Assembly: GCA_947053595.1 (NCBI GenBank)
Contig: CAMRSX010000001.1
Span: 1-64,000 of the forward strand
Source: an uncultured Clostridia bacterium
GTDB taxonomy: Bacteria; Bacillota; Clostridia; Christensenellales; UBA1242
Length of the DNA stretch: 64,000 nucleotides
Direction of reading: 5' to 3'
Of this stretch, positions 52,722-60,969 are shown in pieces. Under the pieces are notes generated by a model, which saw only the letters and a program-made list of their open reading frames with translations, was not told where the DNA came from and searched no databases. Positions within the stretch are counted from its first letter, which is position 1, and each line of letters opens with the position of its first letter. Made by a program: the position numbers and the translations under genes.

Positions 52722-52747
52722 CCCACTTTTAAGAGTGGGTTTTTTCA
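52722..52747 (+). terminator. Terminator of the floA operon
   Basis: CCCACT-tttaag-AGTGGG then T-run. Confidence 0.8.
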
Positions 52748-52792
52748 TTATTGAAAGATTGAAGGCATAGAATATTTTTAGAGTGTGAAGTT

Positions 52793-53056
52793 ATGTTCAA
52801 TTTTTTAAATGAAGTTAAGGAAAATGTCAAAAATCCCAAAAATTTTGACCTCAATGGTTTCAACATCATCAACATTTCAGGAAAGCTTTTGTATGTGGAG
52901 GGGCACACTGGGCTTGTGACCTTGTCCAAAGAGCTGATTTCCTTTCGCGTTAAAAAGGCGGTGATTATGGTGGAGGGCAAGGACATGATTTTGTCCGAGC
53001 TTTCTGACAACACCATAAAAATTTGCGGCGAGATTAAAAAGGTGGAGCAAATTTGA
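52793..53056 (+). CDS. yqfC: Sporulation protein YqfC (YabP/YqfC family)
   Basis: This 87-residue protein fits the YabP/YqfC family: NISGKLLYVEGHTGLVTLSK, then FRVKKAVIMVEGKDMILSEL, then IKICGEIKKVEQI. In Bacillus yqfC and yqfD belong to the mother-cell sporulation programme. It overlaps yqfD by 4 nt (ATGA). This is the best evidence in the window for a spore-forming ancestry. Confidence 0.9.
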   Translation: MFNFLNEVKENVKNPKNFDLNGFNIINISGKLLYVEGHTGLVTLSKELISFRVKKAVIMVEGKDMILSELSDNTIKICGEIKKVEQI

Positions 53057-54189
53057 TGAAATGGAAAAATCAAACCAAATTTAAAATTTCTGGGCTTAAT
53101 CAAGAAAAGCTTTTAAACGAGCTTTCCAAAAGTTTTACGCTGAGTGATATTGACAGGCAAAGCAAAAACAACACCACTTTCAGCTGTGGATTTTTTGAGC
53201 ACAAAAAAGTGGAAAAAATCTTGAAAAACAAGGGTGTGAAGGTGGAAAGCGTCACGCACGAAGGCGTGTTCTTTTTGCTTAAGAAAGCCCTCACTTCCTA
53301 TGGCTTGATTGCTGCGCTGGTGGTGTTTTCTGCGCTGTTTTTCTTACAAAACAATTTTGTGGTGCAATATGAGGTGACGGGTTTGGACAAGCTTTCAAAG
53401 ACGGAAGTTGTGGACTTTGTCAAGTCAAACTTTCCGTCCAAAAAAAGCGCACTGGACACTGAAGCCGTGGAAATTGGGCTTATTGAAAATTTTGAGCGGG
53501 TCAGCTTTGCTTCTTGCATCATTAAGGGGCAAACGCTGGTGATTAACATCAAAGAAAAACTGCTGCCCGACGAGATGTATGGAGGTTTTGCGCCGCTGGT
53601 TGCCAGCGAAGACGGGAAAATTACGCAAATAAACCTCATTTCTGGCACACTTAGGGTTAAGGTTGGCGACATTGTCAAAAAGGGCGAGGTGCTGGTTGAC
53701 CCATACACAATTGACACCTCTGGGCAAATGAAAAAGGTGGACGCAAAGGCGGAAATCTTGGCGGATGTATATTTTGAAGGAATGGCAAATCATTATCAGC
53801 ACTTCATTGAAGTTGTGCGCACTGGAAACGTGGTGGTGCAGAACGACATCACTTTGTTTGGACTGTCCATATACAACTTTAAGGAAGAAAACAACTTTAA
53901 GATGTATGAGGTTGAAACGGAGGATGTTGACCTGATTAAGAACCTGTTTTTGCCGTTTAAGATGCGCAAAACTTACATCTACGAATTGAAGGAAAATGTG
54001 ATTGAAAGCAACTTTGAGGATGTCAAAGAAGAAATTGTTGCGAAAGCAAAGGAAAAAGCCTTGGAAAAATGCGGAGAATGTGATAATATTAAAGATGAGT
54101 TCTACACCATAAGACACCTCTCTGGTGTCACGATTGTCAACTTTTGCATTGTGATTGAACAGCAACTGGCGGTGTATCAGAATTCTTAA
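53053..54189 (+). CDS. yqfD: Sporulation protein YqfD
   Basis: This 378-residue protein has an N-terminal soluble region, a membrane helix (SYGLIAALVVFSALFFLQNN, ~79-98) and a large extracytoplasmic part with RVSFASCIIKGQTLVINIKE and GKITQINLISGTLRVKVGD, YqfD marks. It is needed for efficient sporulation in Bacillus, with an unclear molecular role. It follows yqfC and precedes ybeY; the phoH gene often found between them is missing here. Confidence 0.92.
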   Translation: MMKWKNQTKFKISGLNQEKLLNELSKSFTLSDIDRQSKNNTTFSCGFFEHKKVEKILKNKGVKVESVTHEGVFFLLKKALTSYGLIAALVVFSALFFLQNNFVVQYEVTGLDKLSKTEVVDFVKSNFPSKKSALDTEAVEIGLIENFERVSFASCIIKGQTLVINIKEKLLPDEMYGGFAPLVASEDGKITQINLISGTLRVKVGDIVKKGEVLVDPYTIDTSGQMKKVDAKAEILADVYFEGMANHYQHFIEVVRTGNVVVQNDITLFGLSIYNFKEENNFKMYEVETEDVDLIKNLFLPFKMRKTYIYELKENVIESNFEDVKEEIVAKAKEKALEKCGECDNIKDEFYTIRHLSGVTIVNFCIVIEQQLAVYQNS

Positions 54190-54197
54190 CGAAAAAA

Positions 54198-54677
54198 ATG
54201 AAGAGGCACAAAAGTATGATTTTGGAAGGAAAAATTTTTCCATATAGGAAAAAAATTGAAGAGCTGTTTTTGATTGCACAGCAGCAGCTGGCAGAGGATT
54301 TTTCAAACGCAAATATTTCGCTCAACTTTGTTGGCGAAGAGGAAATCAAGCAGCTTAACAATCGCTTCCGACAGGTTGACAAGGTGACGGACGTGCTTTC
54401 TTTTCCAAATCTAGAAAAGCGTCCAGACGAAAAACTGAAAAAGTTTTCGTCAAGCATTGTGGATGGAGTGCTGTTTGTTGGGGATATTGTCATCTGCAAA
54501 AAGCAGGCAAAAAGGCAGGCAAAAGAGTTTGGGCACAGCATGAAACGCGAGGTTTGTTTTTTGGCGCTTCACGGGCTGCTGCATATTTTGGGCTTTGACC
54601 ACGTTGAAAAGGCTGACGAAAAGCTGATGAACGCAACTGCAGAAGAAATTTTAAGGCAAGCGGGGTTGGCAAGATGA
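54198..54677 (+). CDS. ybeY: Endoribonuclease YbeY
   Basis: This 159-residue metalloprotein matures 16S rRNA and takes part in 70S quality control. The zinc motif HGLLHILGFDH (residues ~125-135) is intact, and ANISLNFVGEEEIKQLNNRF and TDVLSFPNLE are conserved. The start could be 54198 or the in-frame ATG 15 nt later (MILEGKIF); no site clearly decides. It overlaps era by 4 nt. Confidence 0.94.
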   Translation: MKRHKSMILEGKIFPYRKKIEELFLIAQQQLAEDFSNANISLNFVGEEEIKQLNNRFRQVDKVTDVLSFPNLEKRPDEKLKKFSSSIVDGVLFVGDIVICKKQAKRQAKEFGHSMKREVCFLALHGLLHILGFDHVEKADEKLMNATAEEILRQAGLAR

Positions 54678-55501
54678 AGTGTGGATATGTGGCAGTGCTG
54701 GGACAACCCAACGCAGGCAAAAGCAGCTTGGTTAATTTTTTGGTGGGTGAAGAGGTGGCAGTTGTTTCTCACAGAAGGCAAACCACCCGCAACTCCATTT
54801 TGGGCATCAAAAATGGTGAAGGGTTTCAGATTGTGTTTGTGGACACGCCGGGCATCCATCACAGCAAAAACAATTTGGACAAATTTATGATGAAAAATGT
54901 CCGCAGTGCCATTGCGGGTGCGGATGTGGTGGTGTATCTTTTTGACGGGAGCCACCAAATGGAAGAGGAAGAGCTGGAATATGTAAATAACCTCAAAAGC
55001 AAAACCGACAACCTCATTTTGGTGCAAACGAAGGCGGACAAAAAGCAGGCCAGCCACACTTTGGAGGCGCTTGGCGTTTCAGTTGTCACAGGGCAAAACA
55101 TGGACAAACTTTTGCAAAAAGTTGTTGAAGCTTTGCCAGAAGGTCTGCCAATTTATGATGAAGAGTTATACACCGACAAAAATGTTTCGTTTTTGATTGC
55201 TGAAAAAATTAGAGGCTTGCTTTTGCAAAACTTCGACAAAGAAATCCCTCACGGCGTGGCAGTTGTGATTGCAAATTTTGAAGAAAATGAAAGTTGCGCC
55301 AAAATTGATGTGGAAATTGTCTGCGAAAGGCAGCAGCATAAGGGCATCATCATTGGCAAAGGCGGCGCAAACCTCAAAAGTTTGGGGCAACAAGCTCGCG
55401 AATTTGCCGAGAGGCTTCTGGATAAAAAATGCGTGTTGAAGCTGTTTGTGAAAGTGGACGAAGACTGGCGCAACAAAAATGTGGGAAATTATTATAACTA
55501 A
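54674..55501 (+). CDS. era: GTPase Era
   Basis: This 275-residue GTPase helps 30S assembly. G1 is GQPNAGKSSLVNF, switch SHRRQTTRNSILG, G3 DTPGIH, and G4 QTKADKKQ, an altered form of the usual NKxD with Thr in place of Asn. The C-terminal KH domain binds 16S rRNA 3' end (ERQQHKGIIIGKGGANLKSL). Members of the family often show TKAD here too. It is coupled to ybeY. Confidence 0.95.
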   Translation: MKCGYVAVLGQPNAGKSSLVNFLVGEEVAVVSHRRQTTRNSILGIKNGEGFQIVFVDTPGIHHSKNNLDKFMMKNVRSAIAGADVVVYLFDGSHQMEEEELEYVNNLKSKTDNLILVQTKADKKQASHTLEALGVSVVTGQNMDKLLQKVVEALPEGLPIYDEELYTDKNVSFLIAEKIRGLLLQNFDKEIPHGVAVVIANFEENESCAKIDVEIVCERQQHKGIIIGKGGANLKSLGQQAREFAERLLDKKCVLKLFVKVDEDWRNKNVGNYYN

Positions 55502-55540
55502 AAAAAACATGGGCAATTAATTTTTGCCCATGTTTTTTTA
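55501..55540 (+). terminator. Terminator of yqfC-era
   Basis: AAAAACATGGGCA/TGCCCATGTTTTT around 9 nt. A further AAGCAAACGCAA/TTGCGTTTGCTT hairpin lies at 55560-55590 between here and tRNA-Trp. Confidence 0.9.
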
Positions 55541-55639
55541 TTCTTCTTTTCTTTTGTATCAAGCAAACGCAATACCATTGCGTTTGCTTCTCTGCCCGTT
55601 CAACCCCTTCCTTTTCTTGAGTTAAACTTAGTTTACATT

Positions 55640-55713
55640 TGGCAGGGGTGGAAGGAGTTGAACCCTCCTCTGGAGTTTTGGAGACTCTTATTCTACCGAT
55701 GAACTACACCCCT
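55640..55713 (-). tRNA. tRNA-Trp (anticodon CCA)
   Basis: This 74-nt tRNA lies on the minus strand. The acceptor stem is AGGGGTG/CACCCCT, discriminator G, CCA encoded. The anticodon loop CTCCAAA gives CCA (Trp). The T arm contains GGTTCAACTCC in place of the common TTCGA. The anticodon stem has one A-C mismatch at its outer pair, as read. Confidence 0.93.
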
Positions 55714-55816
55714 ATGAATGCTACTTTATCATTCTACACCATTTCCATTTCAAATGTCAAGATTTTTTCAAACAAAAAAAACAGCCTTATGTAAAGCTGT
55801 TTTTTAAGATAAGATG

Positions 55817-56059
55817 TTACTTTTTTTGATTTTCTTTTCTGTTTTTGCATCCCAAATCCAACATTCCTTTTGAAATGATTGGTGAAATGATAAGCCAAAT
55901 TGCCGCCAGCATGATGATGACATAAATTGCAATTGCCCAGCCGTTGCGATAACCCATACACATCCAAGCAACCAAATTGAAGTCAAAAATGCCAACAAGC
56001 CCCCAGTTTAACGCACCAATTAAAGTCAAAACATACGCAATGTAATTTGCAATAACCAT
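55817..56059 (-). CDS. DUF378 small membrane protein
   Basis: This 80-residue protein has two membrane helices (IAYVLTLIGALNWGLVGIF and IYVIIMLAAIWLIISPII) separated by a short loop. The GALNWGLVG block is the DUF378 signature. A basic tail follows. The start follows GAGGAAATT. Function is unknown for the whole family. A nearby hairpin at 55780-55805 may serve as terminator. Confidence 0.9.
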   Translation of the reverse strand: MVIANYIAYVLTLIGALNWGLVGIFDFNLVAWMCMGYRNGWAIAIYVIIMLAAIWLIISPIISKGMLDLGCKNRKENQKK

Positions 56060-56139
56060 AATTTCCTCCTCAAAAAAAGTATGAACTTTTTCATCAAAGT
56101 TTATTCAACCTTGCAAGATTTCGCAGGGAGAAGTGGACA

Positions 56140-56205
56140 GAGATGTTGGGCGCCAGCGCTGTCATGTTGAGCGAAGTCGAAACATCCCGCTGGCGGGGCT
56201 AAGCC
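56140..56205. repeat. Dispersed intergenic repeat copy
   Basis: CGCCAGCG/CGCTGGCG arms surround TGTCATGTTGAGCGAAGTCG then AAACATCC, a member of the same repeat family as at 46855 and 58450. Confidence 0.55.
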
Positions 56206-56261
56206 ACGAAGAAGGATTTTGCGGGAAAAGTGCAAAATGCTTGGGTTATTTTTTATTATTT

Positions 56262-56765
56262 TTAATATGTTTTGGGGTTAATTATTCTTAATTTAAGTCC
56301 ATATTTTTTTGCCAATTTAATTGTGTTGTATGTGCCACTGGGTTTGCCATTCCAACAAGCAATGCAAATGTTTGAATGTTGCACCATATACAAATTTCTT
56401 TCATTAAAACATCCTTGAGTAGGGTGCTCTGCTAAAATAGTTTTTTGGTCACATTGTTCTATAATTTTCCAATATCTTTCTTGTTGACTTTTTTTCCAAT
56501 TTTTTTCTTGTTCTTTGCATGGAATAATAGCAATCAACCTAATAGTTGGAAACTCTTTTTTTAGCTCAATTATAGTTTCTGCTGCAATCATATCAAAGCC
56601 TTCTGCCATACCTGTCAGAAAAGTTTCTATGCCATAAATAATTGCATTGCGCAAAATGTCAAACAAATCTTTTTTAAACTTCAAGCAACTTTCTTTTGTT
56701 TCATCATAGCCCCAAGGCAAGCCAAAAGGACGATGTCCTGTAAAGCATGCAATGATTGATATCAT
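56262..56765 (-). CDS. SLOG-domain DUF1273 (YpsA-like) protein
   Basis: This 167-residue protein with a Rossmann-like SLOG fold has an N-terminal ACFTGHRPFGLPWGYDE, then FLTGMAEGFDMIAAE, then IAIIPCKEQEKNW and a late CWNGKPSGTYNTIKLAKKYG. These fit DUF1273, thought to sense nucleotide-derived ligands. B. subtilis YpsA affects cell division, but the role here is open. The start at 56765 follows TGGAGGAAATGAT; a longer frame start was rejected. Confidence 0.85.
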   Translation of the reverse strand: MISIIACFTGHRPFGLPWGYDETKESCLKFKKDLFDILRNAIIYGIETFLTGMAEGFDMIAAETIIELKKEFPTIRLIAIIPCKEQEKNWKKSQQERYWKIIEQCDQKTILAEHPTQGCFNERNLYMVQHSNICIACWNGKPSGTYNTIKLAKKYGLKLRIINPKTY

Positions 56766-56935
56766 ATCATTTCCTCCATATTTTGATCCATATTCAATCA
56801 TTATAAGTCATAAAAAGAGAATTGTCAACCATAAAATGATTGATAAAAAGCCAAATTGTCAAAAATAGGGTCAAGTTCTGAATGTAGCTAATGATTTTAA
56901 ATCAATTAAAATTAAGAATGAAAAGGAGAGTTAAA

Positions 56936-57256
56936 ATGGATAAAAAGAAAATTGACTATGATGAAGTTATAAATAGAATGGGCTATTTTATGAATAGGGC
57001 AAATTTGTCTGCCAGAGCGACGAGTTTTCGTTTTGACCATGGCGAACAGTTTATGAAAAGAATTTTGAATAAGCAGGTTGAACTTAAAGTAAAAACTTTG
57101 CTTGAATTTTTTGATATTGTGGATATTACTCCACAAGACTTCTTTTATCTTGGAAAAGAGTATAACAAGGAAGATAAAAATATGCTTGATATGTTTAACA
57201 ATCTTTCAAGCGAAGGCAAAGAAACGATTGTTAATTTAATGAAACAAATCAAGTAA
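56936..57256 (+). CDS. Small HTH-like regulator, paralogue 1
   Basis: This 106-residue protein has a helix-turn-helix-like region (residues ~18-70) of the XRE type: MNRANLSARATSFRFDHGEQ, then VKTLLEFFDIVDITPQDFFY. Its C-terminal 33 residues (EYNKEDKNMLDMFNNLSS, then GKETIVNLMKQIK) are almost identical to the next gene. The start at 56936 follows AAGGAGAGTTAAA. Tandem duplication is evident. Target unknown. Confidence 0.75.
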   Translation: MDKKKIDYDEVINRMGYFMNRANLSARATSFRFDHGEQFMKRILNKQVELKVKTLLEFFDIVDITPQDFFYLGKEYNKEDKNMLDMFNNLSSEGKETIVNLMKQIK

Positions 57257-57292
57257 ATGTGTTGAAAAAAATGCATTAATGGAGGATGATAA

Positions 57293-57625
57293 GTGAGAGC
57301 AAATCAATCAGTAAATAAAAATAAATATGATGATGTTTTAAATCGCATGGGCTATTTTATGAACAAGGCAAACTTATCTGCAAGGCAAACAAGCTTTCGT
57401 CTTGGCTTTGGTGAGCAATTCATGAAACGAATTCTTAACAAAAGCGTGGAGTTGAAGGTTTCAACATTGCTGGACTTTTTGGATTTGGTGGAAATTACGC
57501 CGCAAGACTTTTTTTATCTTGGGAAAGAGTATAACAAAGAAGACAAAAATATGCTTGACATGTTTAACAACCTTTCAACTGAAGGCAAGGAAACCATCGT
57601 CAATTTAATGAAACAGATTAAATAA
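57293..57625 (+). CDS. Small HTH-like regulator, paralogue 2
   Basis: This 110-residue protein starts from GTG after GGAGGATGATAA. It is a paralogue of the preceding gene (about 75-80% identical by eye over the shared ~105 residues): MGYFMNKANLSARQTSFRLG, then QFMKRILNKSVELKVSTLLD. The differences concentrate in the N-terminal 10 residues and around the first helix, which could change operator choice. The genes are 36 nt apart and probably co-transcribed. Confidence 0.75.
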   Translation: MRANQSVNKNKYDDVLNRMGYFMNKANLSARQTSFRLGFGEQFMKRILNKSVELKVSTLLDFLDLVEITPQDFFYLGKEYNKEDKNMLDMFNNLSTEGKETIVNLMKQIK

Positions 57626-57774
57626 GTTGAGCCTATGGCAAGTTTTTGCGGTTGATGGCGGGTTACATTGAAATGACGACAGGGAAAGTTTTGGTGGATG
57701 CCAAGACTTTTTTTCATTTTGTTTGATTTTATTTGTGCGATTTGCTAAAATGGTTGTGATTTTGGAGGGCAAAG

Positions 57775-58389
57775 ATGTTGACAGAAAGGCTTGTTGGGCA
57801 GTTGGTTGAAAGCAATGTGTTTGTGGTTGGAAATGAAGCCGAATGTGTTGTGGTGGATGCTGGGGTGCAGGTGCAAGAGGTGAAGAAGGCTGTTTTGGGG
57901 CGAAAGGTGCTGGGCGTGTTTTTGACGCACGGACACTATGACCACTGCTTTTTTGCTTTGGACATTGCCAAAGAGTTTGGCTGCAAGGTGTATGGAAGTG
58001 AATTTTTGAAAGAGTATCTCTTGCATCCAGAGCACAATTACAGCGAAGGGCAGTTGAAAATTGAAAGTTTTGAAAGTTTTGTCTTTTTGAAGGGTGAAGG
58101 AAGTTTGCAGCTGGGCGGGCTGGACATTCAGTTTTGGCAACTGGGTGGGCACAGCAAAAGCGATATGTGCTTTAAGCTTGGCGACGACATTTTTGTGGGA
58201 GATGTGCTGATTGGGCGCGACATGGGCAGACTGGACCTTTATGGCGGCAACAAAAATGAGATGAAAAAGAGCTTGGAATTTTTGTTGAATTTGAACTATG
58301 TCACAATGCACTCGGGGCACGGAGAGGACAATTTGAAAACGTCACAAGACAAGGTTGCAAAGTTGTGGCTTAAATTTCTGTGCAGATGA
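57775..58389 (+). CDS. Metallo-beta-lactamase-fold hydrolase (glyoxalase II-like)
   Basis: This 204-residue protein shows the zinc motif THGHYDH (residues ~52-58), then GGHSKSD, FVGDVLIGRDMGR and the late SGHG, the usual MBL ligand set. The size and spacing fit the small YcbL/glyoxalase II-like group that hydrolyses thioesters, but the substrate is unknown. The start follows TGGAGGGCAAAG. A terminator follows at 58413-58443. Confidence 0.88.
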   Translation: MLTERLVGQLVESNVFVVGNEAECVVVDAGVQVQEVKKAVLGRKVLGVFLTHGHYDHCFFALDIAKEFGCKVYGSEFLKEYLLHPEHNYSEGQLKIESFESFVFLKGEGSLQLGGLDIQFWQLGGHSKSDMCFKLGDDIFVGDVLIGRDMGRLDLYGGNKNEMKKSLEFLLNLNYVTMHSGHGEDNLKTSQDKVAKLWLKFLCR

Positions 58390-58412
58390 AGGTCTTGAAA
58401 GTGCTTAAAAAT

Positions 58413-58443
58413 AAAAAAAATCGCAAGAAATTGCGATTTTTTT
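58413..58443. terminator. Terminator after the MBL gene
   Basis: AAAATCGCAA-gaaa-TTGCGATTTT with T-run. Confidence 0.85.
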
Positions 58444-58449
58444 GAAATT

Positions 58450-58540
58450 CTTCAACAGCGTGCCAACGAATTTGTTGTTCTGAGCCGTGAGCGAAGGGAA
58501 GGTGTTGAAGAATCTTTCTGGCACTTGCTCAGAATGACAA
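58450..58540. repeat. Dispersed intergenic repeat copy
   Basis: Contains TTCTGAGCCGTGAGCGAAGG, then TGAAGAATCTTTCTGG, then TCAGAATGACA, the same family as at 46855 in opposite orientation. Confidence 0.5.
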
Positions 58541-58544
58541 TGGG

Positions 58545-59426
58545 CTATTGTTTTTTTAGTCTGCGGTCTTCGCCGTCAAGATAGATTGTGATGGAGGTTT
58601 CGCGGTCGGCAATTCGGCTGAAGATGCGCTCGTCATATCGCTCTTTCACATCTTCCATGCTTAGGTTGCTTGTGATGATGGTTGGAAGGTGCTTCATTTT
58701 GCGCTCGTTTATCAAAAGATAGAAATGCTCTTGTGTGACATTGCGATATTGTGGCTCGGTGCCAAGGTCGTCAATGAAAAGCACTTCGGTTTGGATGTAA
58801 GCATTTAAAATGTCATCATTGAAAGTTTTGCTGAAGGTTTTGAAATCTTGATTGATTTGATATGCCGTTGCAATTTTAACCAATTTTCCTCTTTCAATCA
58901 ATGCGTTTGCCATGCAGCGCACAAGATGCGTTTTTCCAACTCCCGTTGGACCAGCAAGATATATGAGGTTTTTCTTAAAATCGCTGCTACACCACCTTTT
59001 CATTAGGCTGTAAACAGGGGCAAGGTCGCCAGCTGTTTTTTCGGAGTTTTCAAAGCTTTCAAGTTTTTCAAAACCGCTGCCACGCAACAGCACATTTGAA
59101 ATTTCTTTTTTTAGGCAGTTGCACATCTGACCATCCACATAGCCTTCGTCCTTGCAAAGTGGGCAGGTGAATGCAGGTGAAAGCCCGCTTTTCATTTTTT
59201 CAATTTTTGCTTTCAGCTGGTCTTCAACGGAATTGTCAACACTTTCTCCATTAGATTCTTTTCGTGCATTTTCAATCATAAGGCGTGACCATTTTCTTTC
59301 AAGCTCAACAAATTCTTCATTTTCATAAAGAGGTTTTATTTTTTCATCAAAGTTGTTCAATGCGTTTCGCTTGCGCTGTTGAATGACAAGCATGGCTTTG
59401 TTTATTATGCTTTGTTTCATACTCAC
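58545..59426 (-). CDS. dnaI: Primosomal protein DnaI / DnaC-like helicase loader
   Basis: This 293-residue AAA+ ATPase loads the replicative helicase. A helical N-terminal region precedes a Cys cluster CPLCKDEGYVDGQMCNC (residues ~94-110), as in DnaI zinc-binding domains. Walker A is AGPTGVGKTH (~162-171), Walker B LFIDDLGTE (~223-231), sensor I TIITSNLSMEDV, and arginine finger RIFSRIADR. It overlaps the upstream DnaD-domain gene by 4 nt, the standard initiation pair of Bacillota. Confidence 0.93.
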   Translation of the reverse strand: MSMKQSIINKAMLVIQQRKRNALNNFDEKIKPLYENEEFVELERKWSRLMIENARKESNGESVDNSVEDQLKAKIEKMKSGLSPAFTCPLCKDEGYVDGQMCNCLKKEISNVLLRGSGFEKLESFENSEKTAGDLAPVYSLMKRWCSSDFKKNLIYLAGPTGVGKTHLVRCMANALIERGKLVKIATAYQINQDFKTFSKTFNDDILNAYIQTEVLFIDDLGTEPQYRNVTQEHFYLLINERKMKHLPTIITSNLSMEDVKERYDERIFSRIADRETSITIYLDGEDRRLKKQ

Positions 59427-60874
59427 ACCTCAATTTCGTCAATGGACTGGAAAAGCGCATTCATCTCTTGTTTGGTGTAGTTTCTGCCAGTGGAGAAGTT
59501 GGATTTTTTTTCTGCCTTCACCGAAACAATTTCAAAAGAGTTTTTGGCGTCTTCAAGGGTGCGGATGTTTTTGTCGTGGAAGGAAGAGAGGATGCTGGCA
59601 AGATATTGCAAAGGTTGCTCTTTTCCCACGGCGAGGGTGCAGGCATACTCAATCACATCGTCTGGAACCCCCCAAACCTCTTTCCAGATTTTATATTTGT
59701 CGCGGTCATATTGATTGACATTGCGTGACAAGCCAATATTCTCCAAAATTTGCTTGATTTTCTTGTCCACAGACAAAACATCTGCAAAATATTCATGCAG
59801 CGCATTTTCCGTCAAAATGCCCAGTTTGTGGAATTTCTGAAGCACTTTGTCCATTCCATCCAGCGTGCGAACATTGCTTTTGAAACAATAGGAAGAAATT
59901 TCATTCAGCATGTTTTCGCCAAAGCCCATGTTAAGCCAAGGGAAGACATATCCGTCCACCACTGGCTCGATGTTTTCATAATAAAGCCCCATGTTTTTGG
60001 TGATGGTTCTGGCAATTTGATTGGTGGCAGTTTTTTCCTCTTCAAAAGTTTTGATTTCGTCCAAAGAAAACAGTTTTTGGGCAAAATATCTGTCCAGTTG
60101 CTTGTCCATGGCTTCAAAAACAAACGCATTGGATTTGCCTTTCATCTTTTTTGCCACAAATTTCACAACTTCTTCTTCAAAGCCTTGCAGGACAACCCAT
60201 TTTTTGTAGAGTTCATATTCGTCCAAGGTGAACGGTCTCTTGATGCCCAAAGATTTCACAAGCTCTCCCATGCCAGAGTTGAGCGTGTCAATTTCAAGAA
60301 TTTTGTCCTTAATTTGCTGCCCAGTTGTTAAGCCCTGACTTACCCAGCTTTTGGCAACAGTGGTTATGTAATTATAACCAACATTGTCTCCTTTTGCTTT
60401 CACGCAATAGTCAAGCGTCAACAGCAATCCTTCTTTTTCCATGTGCAGGCGCTCGATGATGTCATAATATTCTCGATATTCGTTTGGCGTAATCATGCGA
60501 CCGCCCAAAATTTCTTGTGCCTGAACATTGAAATTGGCATATTTTGCTTTGTTATACTTTTTGGTGTTGTTAATCACATCTGAAAGTGGCAAAAATCTCA
60601 CTTCAAAGGGGATGACATTCAAAACTTGCACCAAGCCTTGCTCTTGCCAATAGGTGAATGCTTTTTCCACTTCTTCTTCGCTTAGGTGCAGCTCTTTTGA
60701 AAAATGCTGCAGCGTGTTGTCTGGCGCGTTGCTGTCTTGGCATTTGTAAAGCCCATAGAGATACACCTTCACAGCGGTGGAATCTGCATAAGGAAGATAG
60801 TTGTTTATAAAAATGTTGTCCACGGCGGTGGTGTTGTTTGCCATCATATCAATGGAAAATTTGCAAAATGCCAT
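59423..60874 (-). CDS. DnaD-domain replication initiation protein with several DDBH2-like repeats
   Basis: The 483-residue protein has an N-terminal winged-helix-like region (residues ~25-95, AVKVYLYGLYKCQDSN, then LHLSEEEVEKAFTYWQEQGLV). DnaD/DDBH2-like helical modules follow near residues 128-195 (LTLDYCVKAKGDNVGYNYI), 215-285 (FTLDEYELYKKWVVLQGFEE) and 390-450 (DKYKIWKEVWGVPDD, then QPLQYLASILSSFHDKN). It corresponds to B. subtilis DnaB/DnaD in role: remodelling DNA and recruiting DnaI with the helicase. Its stop overlaps dnaI. Confidence 0.88.
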   Translation of the reverse strand: MAFCKFSIDMMANNTTAVDNIFINNYLPYADSTAVKVYLYGLYKCQDSNAPDNTLQHFSKELHLSEEEVEKAFTYWQEQGLVQVLNVIPFEVRFLPLSDVINNTKKYNKAKYANFNVQAQEILGGRMITPNEYREYYDIIERLHMEKEGLLLTLDYCVKAKGDNVGYNYITTVAKSWVSQGLTTGQQIKDKILEIDTLNSGMGELVKSLGIKRPFTLDEYELYKKWVVLQGFEEEVVKFVAKKMKGKSNAFVFEAMDKQLDRYFAQKLFSLDEIKTFEEEKTATNQIARTITKNMGLYYENIEPVVDGYVFPWLNMGFGENMLNEISSYCFKSNVRTLDGMDKVLQKFHKLGILTENALHEYFADVLSVDKKIKQILENIGLSRNVNQYDRDKYKIWKEVWGVPDDVIEYACTLAVGKEQPLQYLASILSSFHDKNIRTLEDAKNSFEIVSVKAEKKSNFSTGRNYTKQEMNALFQSIDEIEV

Positions 60875-60969
60875 AAGAAACTCCTATAAATGTTATGATA
60901 TCACAAAAAACAAATTTTGACAACTTTTTTGGAAAGAATGTTTTGTGCAGCAGATGAATAGACTATTCT

